Part shown: piece after piece, positions 8,514-17,287 of the stretch
Layout: the number at the start of each line of letters is the position of its first letter
Position numbering within the stretch: the stretch's first letter is position 1
NCBI GenBank assembly: GCA_016720745.1
Contig: JADKKA010000001.1
Coordinates: 124,001-188,000 of the forward strand
Source: Chitinophagaceae bacterium
GTDB taxonomy: Bacteria > Bacteroidota > Bacteroidia > Chitinophagales > Chitinophagaceae
Length of the DNA: 64,000 nt
Direction of reading: 5' to 3'
The notes under the pieces: model-generated
The model's input: only the letters and a program-made list of their open reading frames with translations
The model's database searches: none
Told to the model about the DNA's origin: nothing
Translations under genes and position numbers: made by a program

Positions 8514-9746
8514 ATGAATAAAATCAAAATAAAAAACTTCGGTCCGATTCGGGAGGGCTATCAGTCGGATGATGGCTGGATGGATATAAAGAAGGTGACC
8601 TTGTTTATCGGAAACCAGGGCAGTGGGAAAAGTGTGGTGGCTAAGTTGATTTCCACTTTTACCTGGATAGAAAAAGCTTTGACAAGAGGTGATTACGACA
8701 AAAGATATTTTGAACGGAAGAACAAACTCAAAAATCAATACCTCACCTACCATCGCCTTGAGAATTATTTTCCCAAGCCGGATAATGCGGTTATAGACTA
8801 CAGGGGCGAATCCTATAATATGCTGTATGAAAATGGCAACCTGACGATCACTGATGCTAACAATGGCAGTTATTCTCTTCCTCAAATTATGTATGTGCCT
8901 GCCGACAGGAATTTTATGGCCAATGTACGGACACCAAAAGCCCTGAAACAGATCTCTCCTTCGCTTTCAGAAATGGTGACAGAGATGATCAATGCAGGCC
9001 AGGCCATGAAATCGCCCATGCTTTTACCGGTAAATGAAGAGACCTATGTTGAATATAACAAACTGAACGATATTTTTTATATTAAGGGTAAAGACTACCG
9101 GATTAAACTGACAGAAGCCTCCAGCGGGTTCCAGTCGATAGTCCCTCTTCTTCTGGTTTCATGGTATTTATCTGACTCGGTTCAAAAACAAAGTGCCAAT
9201 GCAAAGGAATTATTGACCAGTGAGCAGAGAGAACGGTTCCGGAAACGCTTTAAAGAGATCAATGATAATCCAAACCTCACAGATGAACTAAAAAGGATAG
9301 CACTGTCAGAACTGGGAAAAGAGTTTACCAAAACTGCCTTTATTAATATTGTGGAAGAGCCGGAACAAAACCTGTATCCCAGTTCGCAGCGGGGCATGCT
9401 AAACAGTTTAACCGCATTTAACAATATTAACAGGGGCAACAAACTGGTGATGACCACCCATAGTCCCTATTTAATCAATTACCTGACCATTGCTGTTAAA
9501 GCCCATCTGCTGAAAGACAAGGTAAGAACCCCTGAACTGGAAAAGAAATTCCATGACATCATTCCGAAGAATTCTACGATACATCCTGATGATCTCGTTA
9601 TTTATGAATTGAATGAAAAGGATGGGACTATCATCAGGCTTATGGATTATAATGGCTTGCCTTCCGACGAGAATTACCTGAACCAGCAACTAGCTGAAAG
9701 CAACGAACTATTTGCACAACTGTTAGAAATCCAGCAGGCCTTATGA
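8514..9746 (+). CDS. AAA/ABC-type ATPase (AAA_15/AAA_21, OLD-like), defence-type
   Basis: 410 aa from ATG 8514; an in-frame TTG at 8484 would add 10 poorly conserved residues. It has an SMC-like head: MNKIKIKNFGPIREG start, Walker A GNQGSGKS (33-40), a signature-like EASSGFQSIVPLLL, Walker B FINIVEEPEQNLYP and an H-switch MTTHSPYLINYL. No TOPRIM domain is seen, so it is not a full OLD nuclease. Its stop overlaps the ATG of the next gene (ATGA), which implies translational coupling to a nuclease-like partner. ATPases of this type pair with toxic effectors in anti-phage modules; that role is inferred here. Confidence 0.85.
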   Translation: MNKIKIKNFGPIREGYQSDDGWMDIKKVTLFIGNQGSGKSVVAKLISTFTWIEKALTRGDYDKRYFERKNKLKNQYLTYHRLENYFPKPDNAVIDYRGESYNMLYENGNLTITDANNGSYSLPQIMYVPADRNFMANVRTPKALKQISPSLSEMVTEMINAGQAMKSPMLLPVNEETYVEYNKLNDIFYIKGKDYRIKLTEASSGFQSIVPLLLVSWYLSDSVQKQSANAKELLTSEQRERFRKRFKEINDNPNLTDELKRIALSELGKEFTKTAFINIVEEPEQNLYPSSQRGMLNSLTAFNNINRGNKLVMTTHSPYLINYLTIAVKAHLLKDKVRTPELEKKFHDIIPKNSTIHPDDLVIYELNEKDGTIIRLMDYNGLPSDENYLNQQLAESNELFAQLLEIQQAL

Positions 9747-10226
9747 GTATTAACTTTTTTGAAGCTGGCTGCCAGACTTCTTCCAGCCGGAAAGTATTTG
9801 GACTTTGTGATGACCCGCCACCAGCTGCAAACCCGGCTTATATAGATGAGGCAGATGGCACAAAGTGGATTGCAGTAGTAGAAAATGAAGACCGGCATGA
9901 TGTGACATTTACCGCAATCGATCATTGCATTACAATTATCCGGCCAGACGGCAAGCCAGCAAAGCAATGCGATGGGGCCTGTTTTAACTCAACTATAATT
10001 TTTGTTGAATTAAAACAAACAGGTGCAACTTAGGAATAAATGGGTAAAGGAAGCAGAAGAGCAGCTCGAACAACTAATCGCTATTTCGAAAAGAAGGATG
10101 CAGAGGATTTTGACAATAAGCAGGCCTTCATCGCCAATAGTGAACAGCCAAAATTTAAGGAAAGCCAGAGGACGGATGGATCAATTTCTTATTGATACAG
10201 GCTATCTTCTCAGAGTAGTCAAATAG
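9743..10226 (+). pseudogene. PD-(D/E)XK-like effector, frame-broken
   Basis: Frame 2 from ATG 9743 codes for about 95 residues with WIAVVENEDRHDVTFTAID, then a QCDGACFNSTIIFVELKQ stretch that fits a D..ExK nuclease core. It stops at 10033. The expected continuation (NKWVKEAEEQLEQLIA) is in frame 3, then RYFEKKDAEDFDNKQAFIAN..PKFKESQ is back in frame 2, then RMDQFLIDTGYLLRVVK is in frame 3 to the stop at 10226. Read across the frames this makes one coherent protein of about 160 aa, so three frame changes (near 10019-10033, 10078-10090 and 10160-10175) break it. Either a decayed effector or sequencing indels. It is coupled to the ATPase gene by ATGA. Confidence 0.7.
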
Positions 10227-10273
10227 GATAAAATTGTGCGGCGGTCAACTTCCCCTGCATCTTATTTCAGGCC

Positions 10274-11080
10274 ATGAAAAAATCCCATACATCACCCGAT
10301 GCCGAAATAAAGAAATTAAAAGCAACGGTTAAACTCCTTAGGAATGAAATAAGCGAGAAGAATCGTTTGCTTCAGAGCTATGAAAGAGATTGGGCATTAA
10401 AGCTTTTTGATGATCTTCAGACCATCCAGAACGAGTATTCCATTTTACTCAAACCGCCGCCGGTCGTTGTAAAAGGATCCTTTAAAAACCAGGGCTATTC
10501 ATTTCAGATTAATGTGGGTGATATTGTTGGGTTATTCTCAAAGAGAAGGACTAAGGTGATTTTACTAAACAAACCGGTTTCGTATGTTGGTGGCGATGAA
10601 ACCGTGACTGATGTAATCTATACAGAAACGGGATTCCCTGAATTATTGAAACATCTGGACCAGAGCAACTTTCATTTTTGCCAGGTCAACCGGAGTTGCT
10701 GCGTCAATATCAGGTATTATGACTTGGTGAGTACAGAACTTGTTATTGATAAAATGGCGCATGGGATTTCCGAAAAATATGCCCGTATTAAAATCTCAAA
10801 AAGCTACATAGCAGATTTTATTGCAAAAAAGAATGCGTACCGGCATATTAGTTCGTTACAAAAAAATCAGTTTCGTTACATTCTGGACTCTATTGTGTCC
10901 GGACTTAATAGTTTTACAAAAAATAAAACTATGTCAAAAGCAATCAAGCCTGCTGATAACAGTGCCAATCAGCAGAACGTCAACAAGGGCACATCGGGTA
11001 CAAACAAACAGTATTCGCAAAACCAGGGAAACCGGGGGCAGCAAATGAATCCTAAGTCAGGTGGAAAAAAGGGAAAATGA
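10274..11080 (+). CDS. LytTR-type DNA-binding protein with N-terminal coiled coil and basic tail
   Basis: 268 aa. Residues 8-60 form a charged helix likely to coil. Residues about 75-190 match a LytTR domain: GDIVGLFSKRRTKVILL, LLKHLDQSNFHFCQVNRSCCVNIRYYD and IKISKSYIADFI. There is no receiver domain, so it is not a classical response regulator. From ATG 10931 the last about 49 residues change to a N/Q/G/K-rich, disordered tail (ending SGGKKGK) that reads like a separate small protein fused in frame. It sits 47 bp after the broken nuclease gene; a functional link is unproven. Confidence 0.72.
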   Translation: MKKSHTSPDAEIKKLKATVKLLRNEISEKNRLLQSYERDWALKLFDDLQTIQNEYSILLKPPPVVVKGSFKNQGYSFQINVGDIVGLFSKRRTKVILLNKPVSYVGGDETVTDVIYTETGFPELLKHLDQSNFHFCQVNRSCCVNIRYYDLVSTELVIDKMAHGISEKYARIKISKSYIADFIAKKNAYRHISSLQKNQFRYILDSIVSGLNSFTKNKTMSKAIKPADNSANQQNVNKGTSGTNKQYSQNQGNRGQQMNPKSGGKKGK

Positions 11081-11114
11081 ATCCTTATCAAAATTAATGG
11101 ATCAAATGCTGGAG

Positions 11115-12383
11115 TTAAGTTGCACCAGTAAAGGCTGCAGACATCCTTTCTTGTTCAGCAGTAGCAATTTTATAGGCTGTTGCCACTTTCCTCCAGTCTT
11201 TCACCACAGTGGAAATATCTTGTATGATCTGCGCAGCTTTATCATCTGAGAGACGAAAATAACCCGCTACTTCCATGGCGGTATCCAGGTCCAGTGAGTT
11301 ATCTGTTTCTGTGATAGCCAGGCTTAGCCCTTTTCCGTATTCATTGGGGTTAATATCATATGCCGGGGAAAGCAGCCATCCTTTTTCCGAAAGTAAAAAA
11401 CCGTGGTTACGCAGGTGGTCGTCGGTGTTTTTAACGCAGATACTGAATACAATTCTTCGCCAAAGTTCCTCGAGATCATTTTCTACCGAAGCGCCGTGCC
11501 GGGATATAAACTCCATCAGTTCCAGGTAACTTGCGCCGGAGGCATCCTCTCCGTCCATATGACCCAGCAAGGTCATGGCAGAGGCAAAATGAATCCGTTC
11601 CCCGGCAATGGTCCTGTCAAAACGTTTTGTGAGATAGGTATGATAGCGGTTGTTAAACTGCAGCAACCTTCCTTGAGCGACATTGATCCCTGCGCTTATG
11701 GCAAGTTGATTGGTTACCATTTCCCAGGCTGCTATATCTTTATCATCGTTCCTGCTGGGGAATTTTGCGATCCATAAATTATTATGTTCATCCACCACAC
11801 TTGCTTTTGGCCGGGCTCCTCCTAAAGAAGAACCAGGGGCTATCAACAAATCCACCCATTTCAGGTATTCCGGGTCATCTGTATTGTCTTCTTCAAATTT
11901 TAAACTCGCATGCTCCAATTCTCGTAGCGATGTCCATGGTGGAGCAGCCATTGTCTTGTTGTCGTTCAGGAAAGGGCCATCATGCGCTGATTTAAAACGC
12001 AGTGCACCCATCCTGTGCCCATCATATACGCCTAATAAAAAATCTGATTCCAGTAATTTTTTTGCAGCCCTGCCTTCCTGTTTTGCTATAGCAACTTCCC
12101 TTCGTTGCATCAATACTCTTCCCCACCTGTCAGGACATGAATCCAGGAAAACACCAAAATTGGGTTTATCATCCCGTGGATAATAGGCTCCTGAATAAAG
12201 TTGCAGGTCTGGATCTATCATTTGGGAAAAGCCGGATTGCAACCATTCCTCCGCATATTCGAAAGAAAAGGTTTCCTTTCCTTTCGATGCTGTAACGGAC
12301 AATATACCCATTAGCGAAGGCGCTTGTAAACCCAGCCAATGAGCATATACTTGAATTTCTTTTTTTGAATTTGTTGCTGCCAT
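11115..12383 (-). CDS. hipA: HipA-family toxin kinase
   Basis: 422 aa, full HipA length. Visible parts: HipA N-terminal subdomain (1-110), DFLLGVYDGHRMGALRF (114-130), ATP-loop GSSLGGARPKA (184-194), LTKRFDR (251-257), catalytic NTDDHLRNHG (319-328) and metal-binding region PAYDINPN (340-347). HipA kinases phosphorylate translation targets (glutamyl-tRNA synthetase in E. coli) and cause growth arrest; the antitoxin blocks this. The key residues look intact. The gene follows its antitoxin by 4 bp. Confidence 0.92.
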   Translation of the reverse strand: MAATNSKKEIQVYAHWLGLQAPSLMGILSVTASKGKETFSFEYAEEWLQSGFSQMIDPDLQLYSGAYYPRDDKPNFGVFLDSCPDRWGRVLMQRREVAIAKQEGRAAKKLLESDFLLGVYDGHRMGALRFKSAHDGPFLNDNKTMAAPPWTSLRELEHASLKFEEDNTDDPEYLKWVDLLIAPGSSLGGARPKASVVDEHNNLWIAKFPSRNDDKDIAAWEMVTNQLAISAGINVAQGRLLQFNNRYHTYLTKRFDRTIAGERIHFASAMTLLGHMDGEDASGASYLELMEFISRHGASVENDLEELWRRIVFSICVKNTDDHLRNHGFLLSEKGWLLSPAYDINPNEYGKGLSLAITETDNSLDLDTAMEVAGYFRLSDDKAAQIIQDISTVVKDWRKVATAYKIATAEQERMSAAFTGAT

Positions 12384-12387
12384 ATCT

Positions 12388-12699
12388 TTATTTTCTGGGT
12401 GCCCTTTCCTTTACTGTCAATTTTGCATCCTGAAGCTTTCTGCCAAGTAAATCATCCGCTGCCACTTTTAATAAATCCTTTTCCAGGTTCAATACAAAAA
12501 GCACCTGGGCATAGGAGCCCATAGCAACCCCCGGCAGGCCCTTTTCTATGGAGTGCAGGGTTGGCCGGCTGATATTGGCCCTTTCTGCCACCTGCTCTGC
12601 ACTTAACTTGCGGCGTAACCGGGCCAGCTTAATATTCTCACCAAGTTCTGTCAGGATTTTAGCGGTGCTCGGCAATAGTTGAGGCTTCCTACCTTTCAT
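12388..12699 (-). CDS. hipB: HipB-like XRE antitoxin
   Basis: 103 aa. HTH_3 domain about residues 16-73: LGENIKLARLRRKLSAEQVA, ANISRPTLHSIEKG, YAQVLFVLNLEKDL. It is the first gene of the hipBA operon. An inverted repeat 11 bp upstream of its ATG is the probable autoregulatory operator. The C-terminus is basic (KERAPRK). Confidence 0.88.
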   Translation of the reverse strand: MKGRKPQLLPSTAKILTELGENIKLARLRRKLSAEQVAERANISRPTLHSIEKGLPGVAMGSYAQVLFVLNLEKDLLKVAADDLLGRKLQDAKLTVKERAPRK

Positions 12700-12709
12700 A
12701 ATGATAATT

Positions 12710-12743
12710 ATATTTTACAAATATATCATAATTTGTAAAATAT
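12710..12743 (-). promoter_or_regulatory. hipBA operator, 13-bp perfect inverted repeat
   Basis: ATATTTTACAAAT (12710-12722) and ATTTGTAAAATAT (12731-12743) are perfect complements around an 8-nt spacer, 11 bp before the hipB start. Position and symmetry fit binding by a HipB dimer. Confidence 0.7.
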
Positions 12744-12859
12744 TATTTACATTAAAACAAACTTCCAGCATATATATTCAGGCTAAATAGACGGCTGCTT
12801 GTAAGGTATTGTTGTTCAACACAATAAGCAAGGTGACAATTTCATTATGCCTGCTCTCT

Positions 12860-13789
12860 TTAAAACCCCCGCCTCTCTTTTCTCCAGTCATTGGGGGTCA
12901 TCTTAAACCGCTTGCGGAAGGCATTAATAAAGCCCGGCAAGGTTTGATATCCGGACAGGTCGGCGATTTCTTTCAGTGGTTTGTCGGTTTTTTCCAGCAA
13001 CAGTTTGATATGCTCCATTTTCCGTTGCATCAACCGGGGGAACAACCCGATGCCAAATACCTTTTCATAGTTTTTCTTCAGCGTCACAAAATTGGTCCCC
13101 AGCTTTCTGGCCAGTTCAGGGATGGTTATTTTGCCATCCAGGTTATTGGCCATGATCCGGTCGGCCTCATACATCTGGGCGATCTGTTCGGGGCTCAATT
13201 CACCGGGTAAAACAACTGGAAGGGACACAAGGTGAGCAAACAGGATCTCACGGACTTTATTGGCATAGTAGAAGTCTCTCAGGGATTCCTGGAAAGGGCA
13301 TTTCAGGATATCATACAGCATCTCAAGCAGGTCTTTAGGCACCGGCCCGGGTGGCCGGGTACCGACTGGTTGACCGCTCCCGATCCCGGCAATCAGTTCA
13401 GGGGAAAAATGGAGGGAAGCGTAAATACTACTTTCCCCTTCGGAATGATTACTGGCAAAAACAGGCTGGTCGGAAAGATGGTAGGCACCCGGATCCAGTT
13501 GAATTTCGTTGCCATCCCTGGATATAACTGAAAGCTTTCCGCTCAGCGGTATCTCCAGCCTTAACCAGTTGTCGGGTTCAGCAGTGATAATCTGCACGGC
13601 TTTTGCAAAATAAAACTGCCGGAGTGTAATCGTATAAAGCCGGTGCTGGTAAATATGCAGGGATACGGAATGACCGGCCCTGTCTGAGCTATATAAAATG
13701 CTGCCGGGAATCCGGAGCCCCGTGAATTTTCGGTTCGGTGATGGCTTAAGGTGGAGCGGCTCACCGGAGGACAGGCTTATTCGAATCAT
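12860..13789 (-). CDS. AraC-family transcriptional regulator
   Basis: 309 aa. The N-terminal cupin-like sensor (about 1-140) includes ADNWLRLEIPL-type strands and LDPGAYHLSD. The C-terminal double HTH (about 215-305) shows ITIPELARKLGTNFVTLKKN, KPLKEIADLSGYQTLPGFINAF and the closing FKMTPNDWR. AraC proteins with this layout activate genes in response to a small ligand. No target is evident; the operon upstream (14.3 kb) is 500 bp away on the same strand. Confidence 0.9.
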   Translation of the reverse strand: MIRISLSSGEPLHLKPSPNRKFTGLRIPGSILYSSDRAGHSVSLHIYQHRLYTITLRQFYFAKAVQIITAEPDNWLRLEIPLSGKLSVISRDGNEIQLDPGAYHLSDQPVFASNHSEGESSIYASLHFSPELIAGIGSGQPVGTRPPGPVPKDLLEMLYDILKCPFQESLRDFYYANKVREILFAHLVSLPVVLPGELSPEQIAQMYEADRIMANNLDGKITIPELARKLGTNFVTLKKNYEKVFGIGLFPRLMQRKMEHIKLLLEKTDKPLKEIADLSGYQTLPGFINAFRKRFKMTPNDWRKERRGF

Positions 13790-14300
13790 AGATCAATCGT
13801 AGATCAAATGGAATTTCGGCTTTTAGTATATGTTTTTGTTTATCAAAGTGAAAAATAAGTTTTCCTAAATGTACAAAAGCTGGCTGGGCTATACAAACAA
13901 TCCCTGCCCAGATTAAAATCAGCCAACGGCATTTTGGTAGCCTGGTAATAGCTATAAATTAAGCATCATCGTTTATTCACAATAATAAAAATGTAAATCT
14001 TCAATTTACTTTTAGCAAACTTACAATGAAAGATGCTGCTATACTATTTAAACTCATCAACACTGAAACTACAAGGTGCTAAAAAAGTGTATGGCTTTCA
14101 AAAAACTCAGCCACGATAAAATCTTTCCTCAATCCTGATCAGATTACTATTTTGACATCTAATAACAATTTGCTGCTATATCCATCATTGGTTATGAATT
14201 AAATCACCCCCAAAATATTATAACCTGCATGACAAAGCTTTTCCAAAAACTGATATAAAAAGAATATTGTTTAGAAAAACTGAATAACTGCGCCGATATT
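13790..14300. other. 511-bp intergenic region
   Basis: AT-rich and free of convincing ORFs. Positions 13842-13872 match about 28 of 32 bases of the sigma-factor 3' end (7258-7289), read in the same orientation. No strong terminator hairpin was found after the porin gene. Confidence 0.5.
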
Positions 14301-15527
14301 TTAGAAATAAGTACTTACTCCAAACTGAATCCCCGCCAACTTAGCCGGAGGGTTTCCCAAAATATCTTTCTGCCAGTTGTAACGATAGTTCAGCCGTATT
14401 ACTGTTTGTGCAGTAGGCCGCCAGCTGATAGCGGGAACGATGGAGAATACTTCATCGCTGATATTGTCCCCGGTGGATTTAAAATTCCCTTTATTCCAGT
14501 CCACATATTCAAAACGCAAAGCAGCGTTAATAACCGATTTCTCAAAACCAAATACGGGTTTCTTAAAAACTGGCTGCACAAAATCAATAAAGCCGCCTTG
14601 TTGTTTTTTACCAAATTGTTCGGTATAAGTTTCGGGTACATCTACATTCACCCAAGCCCATTCAGCATTAATATAAGTATTGATTTTAGGCAGCGTAGTA
14701 TTAAAGTCTATAGCATATACGTTAACCTTTCTTTTCTTATCCAATACCAATCCATCTTCCTCATATTTGTTGTATATCCCGCCCATATAGGATAATCCCA
14801 ATTCGCCAATCTTCCTGTTTCGTATTGCCACCTTACCAGTAAATAATGGGCTTCCGTTGAAGCTTTCTTCAAACCTGTCTTTATTTTCTTTGCTGGCAGG
14901 AAGAAAGGTTTTATTTTCTGCATTATCAATGATTTTATCATCAAAACCATTGGTGAAATAAGCTTCATACGCATACACCCAATCCTTTGTTGACTTTTTC
15001 CCAAACACCCCAAAGCCCACATTACTCCAGGTAGCAGGGAGCATTTGAGTAGAGGAAATAGGACGGTCAATAAATTCCCATTTAGGCCCATCATGGTTTT
15101 GATTAAAAGCCCCAATAGGATTCATGACAATACCGCCCCGCATATTCAGGAGAGGAGCAAACTCAAAATCAACCGATGCAAATTCAATATTGATTTCTTT
15201 GGTACCGTCTTCAAATTCGATTTCACTTAAAAACTTAATTCGTTTGGAAATAGAAGAAGAAACAAACAACGTCAATCGCCGCATTTGAAACTGGTGCCCC
15301 TCTGTAATGCCGTCTTCCTGCAAGTACTGGTAGTTGGCTTCAGCATATCCACCTAGTGCAACCGGCAGTTTACCTAACTGAAGAAAGGGGCGATTATAAA
15401 CAGCATCCATGTTTAATAACAGGCCGGACGTATCCTTTTCTGTCTTCCGTAACAACACAGGATCAATCTGTGCAATACCGGTATAAGAAGTAATAATGGA
15501 TAGCAATAAAAATAAAGCTTGTCTCAT
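14301..15527 (-). CDS. Porin (phosphate-selective porin O/P-like beta barrel)
   Basis: 408 aa. A signal peptide covers 1-19 (ends GIAQ). The remainder alternates polar and apolar residues, as a beta barrel does (GGYAEANYQYLQEDG, FQMRRLTLFVSSSISKRIKF, RLNYRYNWQKDILGNP), and ends in an aromatic residue (GVSTYF), the outer-membrane sorting signal. The family is usually assigned to anion uptake, but the substrate here is uncertain. It overlaps the Rieske gene by 4 bp and follows a di-heme cytochrome gene, so the three form one unit. Confidence 0.8.
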   Translation of the reverse strand: MRQALFLLLSIITSYTGIAQIDPVLLRKTEKDTSGLLLNMDAVYNRPFLQLGKLPVALGGYAEANYQYLQEDGITEGHQFQMRRLTLFVSSSISKRIKFLSEIEFEDGTKEINIEFASVDFEFAPLLNMRGGIVMNPIGAFNQNHDGPKWEFIDRPISSTQMLPATWSNVGFGVFGKKSTKDWVYAYEAYFTNGFDDKIIDNAENKTFLPASKENKDRFEESFNGSPLFTGKVAIRNRKIGELGLSYMGGIYNKYEEDGLVLDKKRKVNVYAIDFNTTLPKINTYINAEWAWVNVDVPETYTEQFGKKQQGGFIDFVQPVFKKPVFGFEKSVINAALRFEYVDWNKGNFKSTGDNISDEVFSIVPAISWRPTAQTVIRLNYRYNWQKDILGNPPAKLAGIQFGVSTYF

Positions 15528-15964
15528 ACTTTTCTCAAATCAATAAAGAGTTGGTTGTTATCAATCGTCACGGGGAAAGTCCGCAGATCCTTGTCGGCTG
15601 GCCCGTTTGTCATCTTACCCCGATTATCATATTCACTACCATGTGCAGGGCATTGCAGGTAATCACCGGCTGCATTCAGTTCAGCACCCTGGTGAGCACA
15701 TTGCATCCAGATAGCGGAGTAATCATTATCACTAAAGCGGTACACGCAAATGGGGAAGAGTAAAGAATCATTTCTCACTACGACATACAACCGGTATTTA
15801 CCCTTTTCATTTAAAACAAATTCTTTTGCATCCATCAATATACCGTCTTTAATTAGTTTACCGTTGACGAATTTGGTGGCAGCGCAGGAACTTAATACGG
15901 TTGATAAAGCCGTAACGCCAATACAGGCTGCACAAGACTTGACTATAAATTCTTTTCTGTTCAT
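15524..15964 (-). CDS. Rieske [2Fe-2S] lipoprotein
   Basis: 146 aa. The N-terminus carries a signal with a lipobox (LSSCAATK), so the protein is probably lipid-anchored on the outer face. Rieske cluster ligands are visible as CAHQG and CPAHGSEYD (CxH..CxxH). The domain is the small stand-alone type, not fused to an oxygenase. It overlaps the porin gene (ATGA) and lies 13 bp after the di-heme gene, so an electron-transfer chain between the two redox proteins is plausible. Confidence 0.88.
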   Translation of the reverse strand: MNRKEFIVKSCAACIGVTALSTVLSSCAATKFVNGKLIKDGILMDAKEFVLNEKGKYRLYVVVRNDSLLFPICVYRFSDNDYSAIWMQCAHQGAELNAAGDYLQCPAHGSEYDNRGKMTNGPADKDLRTFPVTIDNNQLFIDLRKV

Positions 15965-15977
15965 GTTTATTATGATA

Positions 15978-17174
15978 CTACAACGATTTCAGAAATTTTA
16001 TGAGGCTATTCTTTTCCTGTACGGAAAGCTGCTGAAACCTTTCTTTGCTTTGTTGACCTTCGCCTCCATGCAGGAGTATTGCTTCTTCGATACTCTTTGC
16101 TCTTCCATCATGCAATAAAAAGTATTGCCCGCCTTGTGAATTAGGCGATAAACCCAACCCCCAAAGTGGTGGTGTTCTCCATTCAGATGTTTTGGCACTG
16201 CCTTCAGTATAGCCATCATCCAAAGCCGGGCCCATATCGTGAAGCAGTAAGTCAGTATAAGGATGAAAGGTTTTATTGGACAAGGAAGAAATTGGTGAAG
16301 TTCCTGTCTTTAATGTTTGCTTATGGCAGCTTTCACATCCTGTTTGTATGAATAGACTCTTGCCTTGTATAACTTCCGCATCATTCTGATTGCGTTGTAC
16401 AGGAGCTTTTAGTGTTTGCAGGTAAAAAACAACATTGTGGATGGTTTGATCAGAAACTTCAGGATCTATATGTAAGCCTGAATAAACATCTTTTGGTTGA
16501 AACGTTGATGTAATACCGATGTCCTGGTTATAGGCATTTACCGTTTGATGTAACAGGTTGTAAGCAGCCGCCTTTTTTCCGAAGCGGTGGATATACTTCC
16601 CATTTCTTGGGATTGCATTAGAGAAAGGACTTACAAAGGAGGGCAGATACTCATAATTCGGGACACCGCTAATCCCATCACCATTTCCATCGTTTGGGTC
16701 AGCCATTGCGAGGATATCTGCATCGCTAACAAGTTCCAGGAAACCTAACCCGGTATTGGCTGGAGGTGTAAATTTTGAAAATGTAGCACCTGCCGGTATT
16801 TGTTCGGGAGTGTAGCCGGGTAAAGCCCTGTTTTGCAACTGTGGTCCGCCGAGATGGAGATACTGGTTGCCGGTGCTATCCGTTTGCCCGAACCTTGTGA
16901 GGGTAGTAAACGGATGTCCTTTGCCATCTCCCGCATGACAACTACCACAACTCGTAGCCACAAAGATGGAACCTAAGCCGTTTTGAGAAGTGAATATCTC
17001 ATCATTAAAAGCTACATCCCCAGCAAGAAACTGACGGTTCTGTTCGAAACTAAGTCCTTCCACTGGTCCGTCGAGCAGTTCGTCACCGGGAGGAGTTCCC
17101 GGTAATATTTTCTCACACGCCACTACACTTGTAATGACCAGAACAATTGCAGTTATGATTTTAAATTTCTTCAT
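15978..17174 (-). CDS. Di-heme c-type cytochrome oxidoreductase (DHOR/DUF1111)
   Basis: 398 aa lipoprotein (lipobox VVAC, C20). Two CxxCH haem sites: CGSCH (76-80) and CESCH (about 280). Other family features are the GLGSIFVATSCGSCHAGDGKG region, ADPNDGNGDGISG, RFGKKAA and HDMGPALDDGYTEG..EWRTPPLWGLG. DHOR proteins are periplasmic redox enzymes related to MauG-type peroxidases; the substrate is unknown. It is first in a three-gene unit with the Rieske protein and porin, and diverges from a DtxR regulator. Confidence 0.88.
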   Translation of the reverse strand: MKKFKIITAIVLVITSVVACEKILPGTPPGDELLDGPVEGLSFEQNRQFLAGDVAFNDEIFTSQNGLGSIFVATSCGSCHAGDGKGHPFTTLTRFGQTDSTGNQYLHLGGPQLQNRALPGYTPEQIPAGATFSKFTPPANTGLGFLELVSDADILAMADPNDGNGDGISGVPNYEYLPSFVSPFSNAIPRNGKYIHRFGKKAAAYNLLHQTVNAYNQDIGITSTFQPKDVYSGLHIDPEVSDQTIHNVVFYLQTLKAPVQRNQNDAEVIQGKSLFIQTGCESCHKQTLKTGTSPISSLSNKTFHPYTDLLLHDMGPALDDGYTEGSAKTSEWRTPPLWGLGLSPNSQGGQYFLLHDGRAKSIEEAILLHGGEGQQSKERFQQLSVQEKNSLIKFLKSL

Positions 17175-17225
17175 TTTGTCGTAAGGCAGGTAAAATTACA
17201 ATATTAGGTCGCAATAAAAGTAAAT

Positions 17226-17239
17226 TTAGGCTAATCTAA
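17226..17239. promoter_or_regulatory. DtxR/IdeR-like box between divergent genes
   Basis: TTAGGCTAATCTAA is a near-perfect palindrome of the form TTAGRYTARYCTAA, close to the known DtxR/IdeR consensus. It lies 51 bp upstream of the di-heme cytochrome start and 48 bp upstream of the DtxR-type gene, so it could serve both. Confidence 0.55.
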
Positions 17240-17287
17240 TTTAATTTTTATACCTATTTTATTACCTTCACCAAAATAATTAGAACT

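Noticed and set aside
11710..12183. 157-residue open frame antisense to hipA
   Set aside because: The hipA frame has all catalytic motifs; the antisense product has no recognisable domain.
16166..16351. Open frame on the + strand inside the di-heme cytochrome gene
   Set aside because: It overlaps a well-supported gene with both haem motifs and has no family features; it is an antisense shadow.
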